The notes beneath the pieces are model-generated. The model was not told where the DNA came from, searched no databases, and saw only the letters and a program-made list of their open reading frames with translations. Both the position numbers and the translations under genes were made by a program. From the NCBI GenBank assembly GCA_027858735.1, contig JAQICC010000386.1:1-33127 (forward strand): DNA of 33,127 nucleotides, in the 5' to 3' direction. This DNA is from Salinivirgaceae bacterium. Its GTDB lineage: Bacteria > Bacteroidota > Bacteroidia > Bacteroidales > SZUA-534. Positions 17,000 through 25,728 of the stretch are shown here, piece after piece; positions within the stretch are counted from its first letter, which is position 1; every line of letters begins with the position of its first letter.

Positions 17000-17572
17000 A
17001 TGAATTCTACTACACTCCACATTAAAAACATGGTTTGCAACCGCTGCATTAAGGTTGTTAATGATGAATTTGCAAAATTGAATTTAACGATTGAAGAAAT
17101 TGAGTTAGGCAAAGTAAGTATTTCAGCAATTCTAAATGATGGACAGATTGCAGAGATAAGAAATGTTTTAAACGAAAATGGCTTTGAGCTTATCGATAAT
17201 AAGAAAAGTAAATTGATTGATAGCATCAAAACCTTAATTATTGAAAAAATACATCATTCAAATGATTTGCTGGAATCAATCAATAGTTCCGATTATATTG
17301 CTCAAGAAGTAGGTTATGATTATTCTTACTTGAGCAATCTTTTCTCATCTGTAGAAGGTATAACAATTGAAAAGTATATCATTAACCAAAAGATTGAAAA
17401 GGCTAAAGAGCTACTCGTATATAATGAACTAACTTTAAATGAAATATCTTATAAATTAGGGTATAGCAGCGTACAGCATATTTCAAATCAGTTTAAAAAA
17501 ATTACCGGATTAACCCCTTCGCACTTCAAGAAATTAAAAACCAGCAAGCGCAAACCGCTTGATAAGGTATAA
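17000..17572 (+). CDS. AraC-family regulator with N-terminal HMA metal-binding domain
   Basis: A 190-residue protein that joins a heavy-metal-associated domain (residues 1-70) to an AraC-type DNA-binding domain (about 85-180). The metal site is NMVCNRC, with Cys13 and Cys16. The DNA-binding half shows both helix-turn-helices: YIAQEVGYDYSYLSNLF and LTLNEISYKLGYSSVQHISN, followed by FKKITGLTPSHFKKLK. It is the first gene of the metal cluster, so the simplest reading is a cytoplasmic metal sensor that activates the downstream transport genes when a thiophilic metal binds (inference). Most AraC proteins sense small organic ligands through a cupin domain; a CxxC metal domain in that place is unusual, although I recall similar short proteins in other Bacteroidota. 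Metal identity cannot be read from the sequence; Cu(I), Zn(II) or Hg(II) are possible. Confidence 0.9.
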   Translation: MNSTTLHIKNMVCNRCIKVVNDEFAKLNLTIEEIELGKVSISAILNDGQIAEIRNVLNENGFELIDNKKSKLIDSIKTLIIEKIHHSNDLLESINSSDYIAQEVGYDYSYLSNLFSSVEGITIEKYIINQKIEKAKELLVYNELTLNEISYKLGYSSVQHISNQFKKITGLTPSHFKKLKTSKRKPLDKV

Positions 17573-17658
17573 TCCAAAAATATTATAATTCTTTTCCAAA
17601 ATCGTGTAATAAGTCAAGACTGAATACTTCCGTACTTTGGAATCTAAAATTTAAAGAG

Positions 17659-18918
17659 ATGGAAGTAAAAGAATTTATCATATCATTTTTTAGAGATTTT
17701 ATAGCTATTCTAAGTGAAATGGCTCCATATTTATTACTTGGTTTTTTCTTTGCAGGATTATTATATGCCTTTATTCCCAAGCAAAAAATTGAAAAATATT
17801 TTAGTGGCAAACCCTTAAAATCATCTGTTTTGGCTTCCATTTTTGGAATTCCTTTGCCATTATGCTCTTGTGGCGTTATTCCAACCGGAACAGCCTTTTA
17901 TAAAAATGGAGCATCAAAAGGAGGAACTATCTCCTTTCTAATTTCAACTCCTCAAACTGGTATTGATTCTATTTTAGCAACATTCTCATTAATGGGGCTT
18001 CCTTTTGCCATAATCCGACCATTAGCTGCATTAATCACCGGTGTTACAGGAGGATTAATTACCAGTTCAATAACTAGAAAAGAAGCTGATAATAGAGTAT
18101 ATCAACAAGAGGCTGAAAAACATAAAACATTCCGTCAAAAAGTTAGTGATGTATTCCGATATGGTTTTGTGGATTTTATACAGGATATTTCAAAATGGTT
18201 AGTGATAGGTTTAGTGTTAGCTGCAATAATTTCCGCATTAATTCCGGATGAATTTTTTGAATTATTGAATATGTCTCCTATTGTACAAATGTTGATGATT
18301 CTTGTGGTATCAATCCCACTATACATTTGTGCTACTGGGTCAATTCCATTGGCTGCTGTACTTATCTTAAAAGGTATTAGTCCAGGGGCTGCTTTTGTAT
18401 TATTAATGGCAGGGCCTGCTACCAACGCTGCAACTATAACCATGATTGGTAAAGTTTTAGGTAAAAAAAGCTTGTTTGCTTATTTGGGTACAATAATCGC
18501 AGGTGCATTATCCTTTGGTTTGTTAATTGATTATGTTTTGCCCATTGAATGGTTTACTCAAATAGCCAATCAGCACCTGGCTCATAGCCATGGCGAACAT
18601 TTAGCATGGTGGCAAATATTGTCAGGTATAATACTCATGGCTCTAATTATAAACGGATACATTCAAAAGAGGCTAAATAATAAACATAAGGTAATTCAAA
18701 CTAACAATACAAATATTATGAAAATTCAAACAATTAAAGTAGATGGAATGACCTGCAACCATTGCAAGGCAAATGTAGAATCGAACCTTGAGAAACTAGC
18801 TTTTGTAGAAACTGCAAAAGTCAATTTAGCTGAAAAAACAGTTACAATTGAAGGTGATAATGTTGAAATGGAGATGGCTAGAGAAACCATAACATCATTA
18901 GGTTACAATTGCAAGTAA
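17659..18918 (+). CDS. SO_0444-type Cu/Zn efflux permease with C-terminal HMA domain
   Basis: A 419-residue inner membrane protein with about eight hydrophobic helices in two halves, of the DUF318/ArsP-like permease family and closest in appearance to the SO_0444 Cu/Zn efflux group. The signature PLCSCGVIPTG carries Cys69 and Cys71, and GPATNAATITM is in the second half. After a short polar linker (about residues 330-353), a complete HMA domain begins at Met354, with GMTCNHC giving Cys366 and Cys369. The HMA domain probably delivers the metal ion to the pore. The Met354 codon follows an AT-rich stretch that resembles an intergenic leader, so this looks like a fusion of two genes. It lies 86 bases after the HMA-AraC regulator and would be its most direct target. 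Confidence 0.9.
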   Translation: MEVKEFIISFFRDFIAILSEMAPYLLLGFFFAGLLYAFIPKQKIEKYFSGKPLKSSVLASIFGIPLPLCSCGVIPTGTAFYKNGASKGGTISFLISTPQTGIDSILATFSLMGLPFAIIRPLAALITGVTGGLITSSITRKEADNRVYQQEAEKHKTFRQKVSDVFRYGFVDFIQDISKWLVIGLVLAAIISALIPDEFFELLNMSPIVQMLMILVVSIPLYICATGSIPLAAVLILKGISPGAAFVLLMAGPATNAATITMIGKVLGKKSLFAYLGTIIAGALSFGLLIDYVLPIEWFTQIANQHLAHSHGEHLAWWQILSGIILMALIINGYIQKRLNNKHKVIQTNNTNIMKIQTIKVDGMTCNHCKANVESNLEKLAFVETAKVNLAEKTVTIEGDNVEMEMARETITSLGYNCK

Positions 18919-18923
18919 GTTTT

Positions 18924-18931
18924 TACTTTTG
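18924..18931 (+). promoter_or_regulatory. Possible -7 element TACTTTTG before the GDCCVxC gene
   Basis: TACTTTTG fits TAnnTTTG and lies 31 bases before the start at 18963, but no proper -33 element is seen. It may be a secondary promoter inside the operon. Confidence 0.25.
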
Positions 18932-18962
18932 AGGCTAGGCAAATTAAATAAATTATAGACAA

Positions 18963-19172
18963 ATGAAGCCTGTTATTTTAAAATCAATAATAACTTGTCC
19001 GGATTGCGGTTTCTCAAAAGAGGAAACCATGCCCGAACATGCTTGCCAGTTTTTCTATGAATGTGAAAAATGCAAGGCCGTTTTGAAACCTCATAAGGGA
19101 GATTGCTGTGTTTATTGTTCGTTTGGTTCAATAAAATGTCCTCCAATTCAACTAAGCAAAAAATGTTGTTAA
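18963..19172 (+). CDS. GDCCVxC-type Cys-rich small protein (cysteine form)
   Basis: A 69-residue cytoplasmic protein with eleven cysteines. Cys12-x2-Cys15 and Cys34-x2-Cys37 resemble a zinc ribbon. The hallmark is GDCCVYC (Cys48, Cys49, Cys52), which matches the GDCCVxC family. Some members of that family use selenocysteine in this motif, but here the codons are TGC, TGT, GTT, TAT, TGT, so no recoding is needed. A further CC pair ends the protein. Its function is not established to my knowledge. The position between a metal permease and a cation transporter suggests binding or handing over of a thiophilic metal (inference). The start gives the usual family length and lies 44 bases after the permease. 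Confidence 0.82.
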   Translation: MKPVILKSIITCPDCGFSKEETMPEHACQFFYECEKCKAVLKPHKGDCCVYCSFGSIKCPPIQLSKKCC

Positions 19173-19215
19173 TTTGTATTTTATGTTGTTATAAGCTGTA
19201 AAATATTTTAAAATA

Positions 19216-20013
19216 ATGCTAAAAACAGAGTATCACATATCTAAAATGGATTGTCCATCCGAAGAGAATATTATTAGAATGAAATTGGATGGATTGGAGG
19301 TTATCAAAAAACTTAAATTTGATATAGAAAACAGGAATTTGACAGTTTTTCACTCAGAAAATGATGATGAAATACTATCAAGATTAGAAGCATTAAACTT
19401 TGGCGCAAAACTGTCAAATTCCTCAACTATTGAGGAAGGCGAATTAGTAGTAGAAGATTCCAATTTGCAGTCAAAACTACTTTGGTCTGTGCTAATAATC
19501 AATTTTGTTTTCTTTTTAATCGAAATGACAACCGGTGTCATTTCAAAATCAATGGGCCTTGTTGCTGATTCTCTTGATATGTTAGCCGATTCGTTTGTTT
19601 ATGGATTAAGTCTTTGGGCAGTTGGCTCCACAGTATTACGAAAAAAAAAGGTGGCTCGTTGGAGTGGATATTTTCAAATAACCTTAGCTCTATTAGGTAT
19701 TATTGAAGTTACTCGGCGTTTCATTAGTTCAGACGCAATGCCTGACTACAGAATAATGATAGGTGTTTCTATTTTTGCCCTTATTGCAAATACAGCTTGT
19801 TTGGTCTTGCTTCAAAGGTCAAAAAGTAATGAAGCACATATGAAAGCAAGCATGATATTTACATCAAATGATGTTATCATTAATTCGGGTGTAATATTAG
19901 CAGGTGTATTGGTATTAATTACCAATTCAAAGTATCCTGATTTAATCATTGGAGCAATCGTTTTTTTAATTGTGGTAAGGGGGGCTATTCGGATATTGAA
20001 ATTGGGGAAATAA
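19216..20013 (+). CDS. CDF-like cation transporter with degenerate HMA-like N-terminus
   Basis: A 265-residue inner membrane protein. Residues 1-75 resemble an HMA fold but keep only one Cys (Cys13 in KMDCPSEEN) where normal HMA domains have CxxC. Residues about 88-262 form five or six membrane helices like the cation diffusion facilitator family. The first half of the metal site is visible as DSLDMLADS, matching the D-x3-D of helix 2. In the helix 5 position the usual H-x3-D is SNDVIINSG, so a His ligand is missing. The long cytoplasmic C-terminal domain of classical CDF proteins is absent. It probably exports a divalent or soft metal from the cytoplasm, but altered specificity is likely. 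It starts 43 bases after the GDCCVxC gene. Confidence 0.82.
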   Translation: MLKTEYHISKMDCPSEENIIRMKLDGLEVIKKLKFDIENRNLTVFHSENDDEILSRLEALNFGAKLSNSSTIEEGELVVEDSNLQSKLLWSVLIINFVFFLIEMTTGVISKSMGLVADSLDMLADSFVYGLSLWAVGSTVLRKKKVARWSGYFQITLALLGIIEVTRRFISSDAMPDYRIMIGVSIFALIANTACLVLLQRSKSNEAHMKASMIFTSNDVIINSGVILAGVLVLITNSKYPDLIIGAIVFLIVVRGAIRILKLGK

Positions 20014-20127
20014 AACGATGTACTAGAACTATTAATTGATTTACACAAAAAAGATATAAATCTTATCCATAATTTTGCAAAACATTTCAGTATAAAAGAC
20101 GTTTCTTTGTGTAGATAAACTAATGTA

Positions 20128-20505
20128 ATGCTTAGAAAAATATCACATATCGTTCTAGCTCTGTTCCTTCTGGTTTCGACCACAGGAATAACTTTCTCTA
20201 TGCATTATTGTGGGGGTAAATATGTTTCCACATCCATCAATAAAGAAGCTAAATCGTGTTGTGATGGTACTGGAGGATGTTGTGAAAACAAAACTTTACA
20301 CTTTGAGGTAGAAGATGATTATGTAAGTCCAATAGTAGTTGAAAACAACACCATTGTTGAGCTTGATGTTCTTTTTCCAATTTTATTTGTTCTAAACTTT
20401 GAATTGTTTTCAACAGCAAATAAAGCTACTGTAGCTTTTAATGATTCTTCGTCACCACCAAAAATACAAACACGCCTTTCTTTATTGCAAACATATCTTT
20501 GTTAG
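20128..20505 (+). CDS. HYC_CC_PP family secreted small protein
   Basis: A 125-residue exported protein that I recognise as the HYC_CC_PP family of Bacteroidota, whose function is unknown. A hydrophobic N-terminal segment (about 5-24) acts as signal peptide or anchor. The naming motifs are all present: MHYCGG (His26, Tyr27, Cys28), CCDGTGGCC (Cys44, 45, 51, 52) and SSPPKIQTR (Pro110, Pro111) near the C-terminus, which ends in Cys. A hydrophobic stretch at about 80-95 (VLFPILFVLNFELF) may be a second membrane segment. It precedes the RND efflux genes by 108 bases. The Cys and His residues would suit periplasmic binding of copper or a similar metal (inference from context). Confidence 0.78.
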   Translation: MLRKISHIVLALFLLVSTTGITFSMHYCGGKYVSTSINKEAKSCCDGTGGCCENKTLHFEVEDDYVSPIVVENNTIVELDVLFPILFVLNFELFSTANKATVAFNDSSSPPKIQTRLSLLQTYLC

Positions 20506-20613
20506 CATTCTAATTAATTGATTTATAGTTTAATTTATTAATTGAACTGTAGTGTTACACATAAATATTTGCCGTAACTTTTAATAAAATAATACTTATC
20601 AAATTGTTTAGAT

Positions 20614-23600
20614 ATGTTAAATAAAACAATCAAATTCTTTCTCGAAAACAGATTAGTAACCTTATTGGTATTGATTGTTTTCATATCGTGGGGAATAGTG
20701 AATTCACCATTTGGATGGGAAACAGGTATTCTCCCATCGGATCCGGTTCCGGTTGATGCTATACCGGATATTGGAGAAAACCAACAAATAGTGTATACCG
20801 AATGGTCAGGTCGCTCACCACAGGATATGGAAGACCAGGTTTCTTATCCATTAACTACATCCTTGTTGGGAATACCAGGAGTAAAGACCATCCGAAGTAA
20901 TTCCATTTTTGGGGTATCAAGTATCTATATCATTTTTGACGATGATATAGAATTCTATTGGAGCCGTACCCGAATTTTAGAAAAACTGAATTCACTTCCG
21001 GCAGGCACCTTGCCCGATGGCGTTACTCCGACTTTAGGGCCAGATGCCACAGCATTGGGTCAAATATATTGGTACACGCTTGAAGGAAGAGATAAACACG
21101 GAAATCCGTCAGGAGGATGGGATCCGCATGAGCTGCGTACGATACAGGATTTCTATGTTAAATATTCTTTAACTTCTGCCAAAGGTGTGTCAGAAGTAGC
21201 TTCCATTGGTGGTTTTGTTAAAGAATATCAAGTTGACATTGACCCTAATGCCATGAAAGCACATGGCGTTGATGTGGCTCAAATTATGTCGGCAGTTAAG
21301 AATAGCAATCTCGACATTGGAGCGAGAACCCTTGAATACAATCGTGTTGAATATCTTATTAGAGCCATTGGGTATATTAATACCATTGAAGACCTTGAAA
21401 AAAGTGTGGTAGCAGTTCGTGAAAATGTTCCTATTCGCTTAAAAGATGTTGCAAAGGTTCATTTTGGCCCTGCCACTCGCCGAGGCGGTTTAGATAAAGG
21501 TGGTGCTGAGGCTGTTGGAGGTGTTGTGGTGGCACGATACGGCGCAAACCCTTTACATACCATTGATAATGTTAAAGCAAAAATTGCAGAGATTGAAGCC
21601 GGATTACCCTCAAAAATATTGGATGATGGCAGTGTTTCTAAAGTAACCATTGTTCCCTTTTATGACCGTACAGGTTTGATAAAAGAAACCTTAGGAACAC
21701 TTGAGGAAGCCATCAGCTTGGAATTACTAATTAGTATTTTAGTGGTTATTGTACTAGTTCTAAATCTAAGAGCTTCATTTTTAATTTCAAGTTTATTACC
21801 CATTGGTGTATTAATCACTTTTATCACCATGCGCCAGTTTGGTGTCGATGCCAACATTGTAGCCCTATCGGGAATTGCAATTGCCATTGGTGTAATGGTT
21901 GATGTTGGGATAGTTTTTACCGAAAATATTATACGACATGCAGAATTGCCCAATAATATTGGAGCAAGAGGGAAAAAGCTTGTTACCGTTATTTATACAG
22001 CAACCACCGAAGTTGCAGGTGCAGTTATTACCGCTTTAGCAACCACAATCATTAGTTTTTTGCCTGTTTTTGCAATGGAAGCAGCCGAGGGTAAGCTTTT
22101 TAAACCTTTGGCATATACAAAAACCTTCACCATGCTTGCGGCTTTGATTATTGGTTTAATAATTATACCAACACTAGCTCACATAGTTTTTTCCATAAAA
22201 TTCGATAAGGAAAAATATAAAAAGGTGATTAGCGGTATTCTTGCAGTTGCAGGTATTATTATTTCAATTGCGAGCGGATATTATATTGCATTGGCATTGA
22301 CAGCCTATGGTGTAAATGGATTTTTTCATGATAAGTGGGCAGCAGAAAAAAAGAAATGGATAAACTACATTAATATAGCCATTACCATTGTTGTTGTTGT
22401 TTTCTTCTTAACAAAAGCATGGATGCCTTTAGGTGCACAAAACTCATTATTTGCTAATTTCTTTTTTGTAATTGTAATTGTCGGAACTGTTCTTGGGGCA
22501 TTATCGCTTGTAATTGTTTTTTATAAGAGGATACTTACATGGGCATTAGCCAATAAATGGAAATTTTTAATCACTCCCATATTAATCGTACTTTTTGGTA
22601 TTACAACTTGGCAGGGTTTTGACAAGCTGTTTGGGTTTATGCCCAACATTGTAAAAAACAGCAAAACTTATCAGAGTATTAGCGAAAGGATGCCCGGTCT
22701 CGGTAAGGAATTTATGCCTTCACTTGATGAAGGTTCCTTTTTGTTAATGCCAACAACCATGCCTCACTCCGGTGTTGCCGAGAATGTTGAAGTAATACAA
22801 TTGTTAGACAAGCAAGTAAATTCAATTCCCGAAGTTGAAAGCGTAGTCGGAAAATGGGGTCGAGTAAGCTCAGCCTTAGACCCAGCACCAACCTCAATGT
22901 TTGAGAATATCATCAATTATAAATCGGAATACATCCTCAATGATAAGGGGCATAGAATGCGATTTAAAGTTAACGATGATGGTACGTTCGAATTAAAGGA
23001 TGGCAGCACTTACAATCCGAAAAAAGAAGCTTTCAGGTTAGTTCAAAAAGATAACCTGATAGCTGATAAAAAAGGAGAATATTTCCGTCAATGGCGTAAG
23101 GAGATTAATTCGCCTGATGATATTTGGAGCGAAATAATAAAAAAAGCTAAAATACCAGGATTGACATCTGCTCCTAAACTTCAACCCATTGCAACCCGAT
23201 TGGTTATGTTGCAAACTGGCATGCGTGCACCCATGGGTATTAAAGTTTTTGGGCCGGATTTAGAAACCATTGAAAAAGTAGGTTATCAACTCGAAACGCA
23301 TTTACAACATGTAGAAGGGGTTTCTCCTTCATCGGTTTTTGCCGATAGAGTTGTCGGAAAGCCCTACATCGAATTGGATATCAATAGGGATGCCATTTCT
23401 CGCTATGGCTTAAGTATTAAAAAACTACAAAACGTATTAAGCGGAGCTATCGGAGGAATGAAACTTACTTCTACCGTAGAAGGCAGGGAACGTTTCCCGG
23501 TTCGTATGCGCTATGCAAGAGAATTCAGAGATAATCCGGACGATTTAAAAAATATTTTGATTCCAACTTCATCGGGTGTTCAAGTGCCTTTAGGCGAATT

Positions 23601-24423
23601 GGTAACCATCTCTTATGTTCGAGGCCCTCAATTGATAAAAAGTGAAAATACTTTTTTAGTGGGCTATGTTATTTTCGACAAATTACCTGAATATGGAGAG
23701 GTTGACGTAGTAGAAAACGCCATAGCTTACCTTGATGATCAGATAGAAAAGGGTGAGTTTGAATTGCCATCGGGAGTCAGCTATGTTTTTACCGGAAATT
23801 ACGAGAATCAAATTCGTGCTACAAAACGTTTATTAGTGGTTGTACCCATTTCCTTAATGATTATTTTCCTTATTCTCTATTTTCAGTTTAAGTCGGTTAC
23901 TTCTACTGCACTAATTTTCTCTGGCATTATTGTAGCGCTATCAGGTGGGTTCATTATGCTTTGGCTTTACGGGCAACCTTGGTTTATGGACGGTATTTTA
24001 GGCGGAATTGAATTGAGAAATTTGTTTCAGGTGAAAACCATTAATTTGAGTGTAGCAGTTTGGGTTGGTTTTATTGCCTTGTTTGGAGTGGCAACCGATG
24101 ATGGTGTACTGATAAGCACCTACATTAACCAATTAATGGATAAGAAAAAACCCACAACTGTTATGGAAGTGAGAGCTTTAATTCTTGAAGCTGGCTTAAA
24201 AAGGGTTCGTCCTGCTATTATGACAACCGCTACTACAATTATAGCGCTGTTGCCTGTTCTAACCTCAACAGGAAAGGGTTCTGATATTATGGTTCCGATG
24301 GCAATACCATTATTCGGAGGTATGACCATTGCGGTGCTAACCATGTTTATGGTTCCTGTTCTATATTCCATGTGGCAGGAAAGTATAATAAAAAAGAAAT
24401 TGAAACTAGAGATTAGAAGCTAA
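20614..24423 (+). CDS. cusA: CusA/CzcA-type heavy-metal RND efflux pump
   Basis: A 1269-residue inner membrane pump that drives metal export through a tripartite channel using the proton gradient. The N-terminus has the family signature PVDAIPDIGENQQIVYTEW and WSRTRILEKLNSLP. The proton-relay helix reads AIGVMVDVGIVFTENI with Asp430. The matching helix in the second half is GVATDDGVLIS with Asp1162 and Asp1163 in place of the Glu seen in E. coli CusA. It is about 220 residues longer than CusA (near 1050). Much of the extra length lies between the two halves (about 525-690), where additional hydrophobic helices appear, and in a polar insertion around residues 775-840. This enlarged form is common in Bacteroidota. 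The metal (Cu/Ag versus Zn/Co) is not certain. Confidence 0.94.
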   Translation: MLNKTIKFFLENRLVTLLVLIVFISWGIVNSPFGWETGILPSDPVPVDAIPDIGENQQIVYTEWSGRSPQDMEDQVSYPLTTSLLGIPGVKTIRSNSIFGVSSIYIIFDDDIEFYWSRTRILEKLNSLPAGTLPDGVTPTLGPDATALGQIYWYTLEGRDKHGNPSGGWDPHELRTIQDFYVKYSLTSAKGVSEVASIGGFVKEYQVDIDPNAMKAHGVDVAQIMSAVKNSNLDIGARTLEYNRVEYLIRAIGYINTIEDLEKSVVAVRENVPIRLKDVAKVHFGPATRRGGLDKGGAEAVGGVVVARYGANPLHTIDNVKAKIAEIEAGLPSKILDDGSVSKVTIVPFYDRTGLIKETLGTLEEAISLELLISILVVIVLVLNLRASFLISSLLPIGVLITFITMRQFGVDANIVALSGIAIAIGVMVDVGIVFTENIIRHAELPNNIGARGKKLVTVIYTATTEVAGAVITALATTIISFLPVFAMEAAEGKLFKPLAYTKTFTMLAALIIGLIIIPTLAHIVFSIKFDKEKYKKVISGILAVAGIIISIASGYYIALALTAYGVNGFFHDKWAAEKKKWINYINIAITIVVVVFFLTKAWMPLGAQNSLFANFFFVIVIVGTVLGALSLVIVFYKRILTWALANKWKFLITPILIVLFGITTWQGFDKLFGFMPNIVKNSKTYQSISERMPGLGKEFMPSLDEGSFLLMPTTMPHSGVAENVEVIQLLDKQVNSIPEVESVVGKWGRVSSALDPAPTSMFENIINYKSEYILNDKGHRMRFKVNDDGTFELKDGSTYNPKKEAFRLVQKDNLIADKKGEYFRQWRKEINSPDDIWSEIIKKAKIPGLTSAPKLQPIATRLVMLQTGMRAPMGIKVFGPDLETIEKVGYQLETHLQHVEGVSPSSVFADRVVGKPYIELDINRDAISRYGLSIKKLQNVLSGAIGGMKLTSTVEGRERFPVRMRYAREFRDNPDDLKNILIPTSSGVQVPLGELVTISYVRGPQLIKSENTFLVGYVIFDKLPEYGEVDVVENAIAYLDDQIEKGEFELPSGVSYVFTGNYENQIRATKRLLVVVPISLMIIFLILYFQFKSVTSTALIFSGIIVALSGGFIMLWLYGQPWFMDGILGGIELRNLFQVKTINLSVAVWVGFIALFGVATDDGVLISTYINQLMDKKKPTTVMEVRALILEAGLKRVRPAIMTTATTIIALLPVLTSTGKGSDIMVPMAIPLFGGMTIAVLTMFMVPVLYSMWQESIIKKKLKLEIRS

Positions 24424-24425
24424 AA

Positions 24426-24440
24426 GTTAGAAAATCTAAC
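24426..24440. repeat. Small hairpin in cusA-outer membrane gene gap
   Basis: GTTAGA and TCTAAC flank an AAA loop just after the cusA stop. The surrounding text (AGATTAGAAGC, CATCTAGCC, GTCTAATATC) repeats a TCTAA-like word, as seen in dispersed short intergenic repeats of this phylum. It may stabilise or separate mRNA segments. Confidence 0.35.
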
Positions 24441-24486
24441 ATCTAGCCTCTATTGTCTAATATCAACCTCTAAAAAAAAATAAACA

Positions 24487-25725
24487 ATGAAAACAATAAT
24501 ATATATAATTCTAACCTTAATAGCTGTTCAAACATTTGCCCAACAGCAACTTGATAGCTATTTGGTAACCGGAGCTAAAAATAATCCGGGTTTAAAAGCC
24601 AAATTTAATGAGTATTTAGCCGCTTTAGAAAAAGTTCCACAAGTTGGAGCTTTGCCCGACCCTACCATTGCGTTTGGCTATTTTATTCAACCAGTTGAAA
24701 CCCGTGTTGGGGCGCAACAAGCTAAAATAAGTGTAGCTCAAATGTTTCCATGGTTTGGAACGCTTAATGCCAAAGAAGATGTGGTAACTGAAATGGCAAA
24801 AGCTAAATATGAACTATTTGAAGAGGCAAAATCAAAGCTGTTTTATGATATTAAATCAACTTGGTACAACCTTTATTTTACAAGTAGAGCGCTTGCCATT
24901 ACAAGAGATAATGTCCAAATTCTGAATACCTTTCGAAAATTGGCACTTGTGAAAATTGAGTCAGGTAAAGCTTCTGCGGTCGATGAATTAAGGGTAGAGA
25001 TGGAAATTCTTGAACTTGAAAATCAGTTACTACAATTGCTTGATAAGCTCCAAACTCAGAAAATTGCCTTTAACAATTTTATAAATGTAGAAGCAAGTGA
25101 TGAGATTTTTATCCCGGAAATACTTGAAACATCTGATTTAAGCATTGACCGGGAAGCACTACTTGATAGTATCCGGTTAAATAATCACCAAGTATTAAAT
25201 CTTGAATTTCAGGAAGCTTCTTACGAATATCAGCAAGTAGCAGCTAAAAAAATGGGGAATCCTAATTTCACTATTGGAATGGACTACACTTTTATTGCAG
25301 AATCATCAAATACAATGCTTGCCCCCGGTGAATCAGGTAGAGATGCCATTATGTTTCCAAAGGTTGGTCTAAGCATTCCTCTTTATAGAAAGAAATATAC
25401 ATCAATGGTAAAGGAGGCTGTGTTTATGCAAGAGGCAACGCTGAACAAAAAAGTTGATAAAATAAATGTTCTCGAAAGCATTTATGAGAAAGCCAATGCT
25501 GATTATAAAGATGCTAAAAGACGAATTGATTTACATAATAAGCAATTGGAGCTTGCCAAAAAATCGTTGCGAATATTAGAATCAGAATATGCTACCGACA
25601 GTAAAAATTTTGTAGAAATATTACGCATGGAGCGTAAGGCTTTAATGCACAATCTTGAACTGGAAAAATCAAGAACTGATATGAGTGCTTCGGTGGCATT
25701 TATACATTATTTAATGGGTAAATAA
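24487..25725 (+). CDS. TolC-family outer membrane channel (CusC-like)
   Basis: A 412-residue outer membrane efflux protein. A signal peptide covers about residues 1-18 (ending QTFAQQQ). The rest is mostly alpha-helical with long coiled-coil stretches such as KAKYELFEEAKSKLFYDIKS and LELENQLLQLLDKLQTQ, repeated in two halves as in TolC. GALPDPTIAFGYF near residue 55 is typical of the metal-efflux branch in Bacteroidota. It would dock on the CusA/CusB pair to form the exit duct. It lies 63 bases after cusA and 72 bases before the adaptor gene, the usual order A-C-B for this phylum. Confidence 0.93.
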   Translation: MKTIIYIILTLIAVQTFAQQQLDSYLVTGAKNNPGLKAKFNEYLAALEKVPQVGALPDPTIAFGYFIQPVETRVGAQQAKISVAQMFPWFGTLNAKEDVVTEMAKAKYELFEEAKSKLFYDIKSTWYNLYFTSRALAITRDNVQILNTFRKLALVKIESGKASAVDELRVEMEILELENQLLQLLDKLQTQKIAFNNFINVEASDEIFIPEILETSDLSIDREALLDSIRLNNHQVLNLEFQEASYEYQQVAAKKMGNPNFTIGMDYTFIAESSNTMLAPGESGRDAIMFPKVGLSIPLYRKKYTSMVKEAVFMQEATLNKKVDKINVLESIYEKANADYKDAKRRIDLHNKQLELAKKSLRILESEYATDSKNFVEILRMERKALMHNLELEKSRTDMSASVAFIHYLMGK

Positions 25726-25728
25726 CAA

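Noticed and set aside
18963-19172. Possible selenocysteine codon in the GDCCVxC protein
   Set aside because: The motif codons are TGC, TGT, GTT, TAT, TGT, with no in-frame TGA before the TAA stop, so this is a cysteine form.
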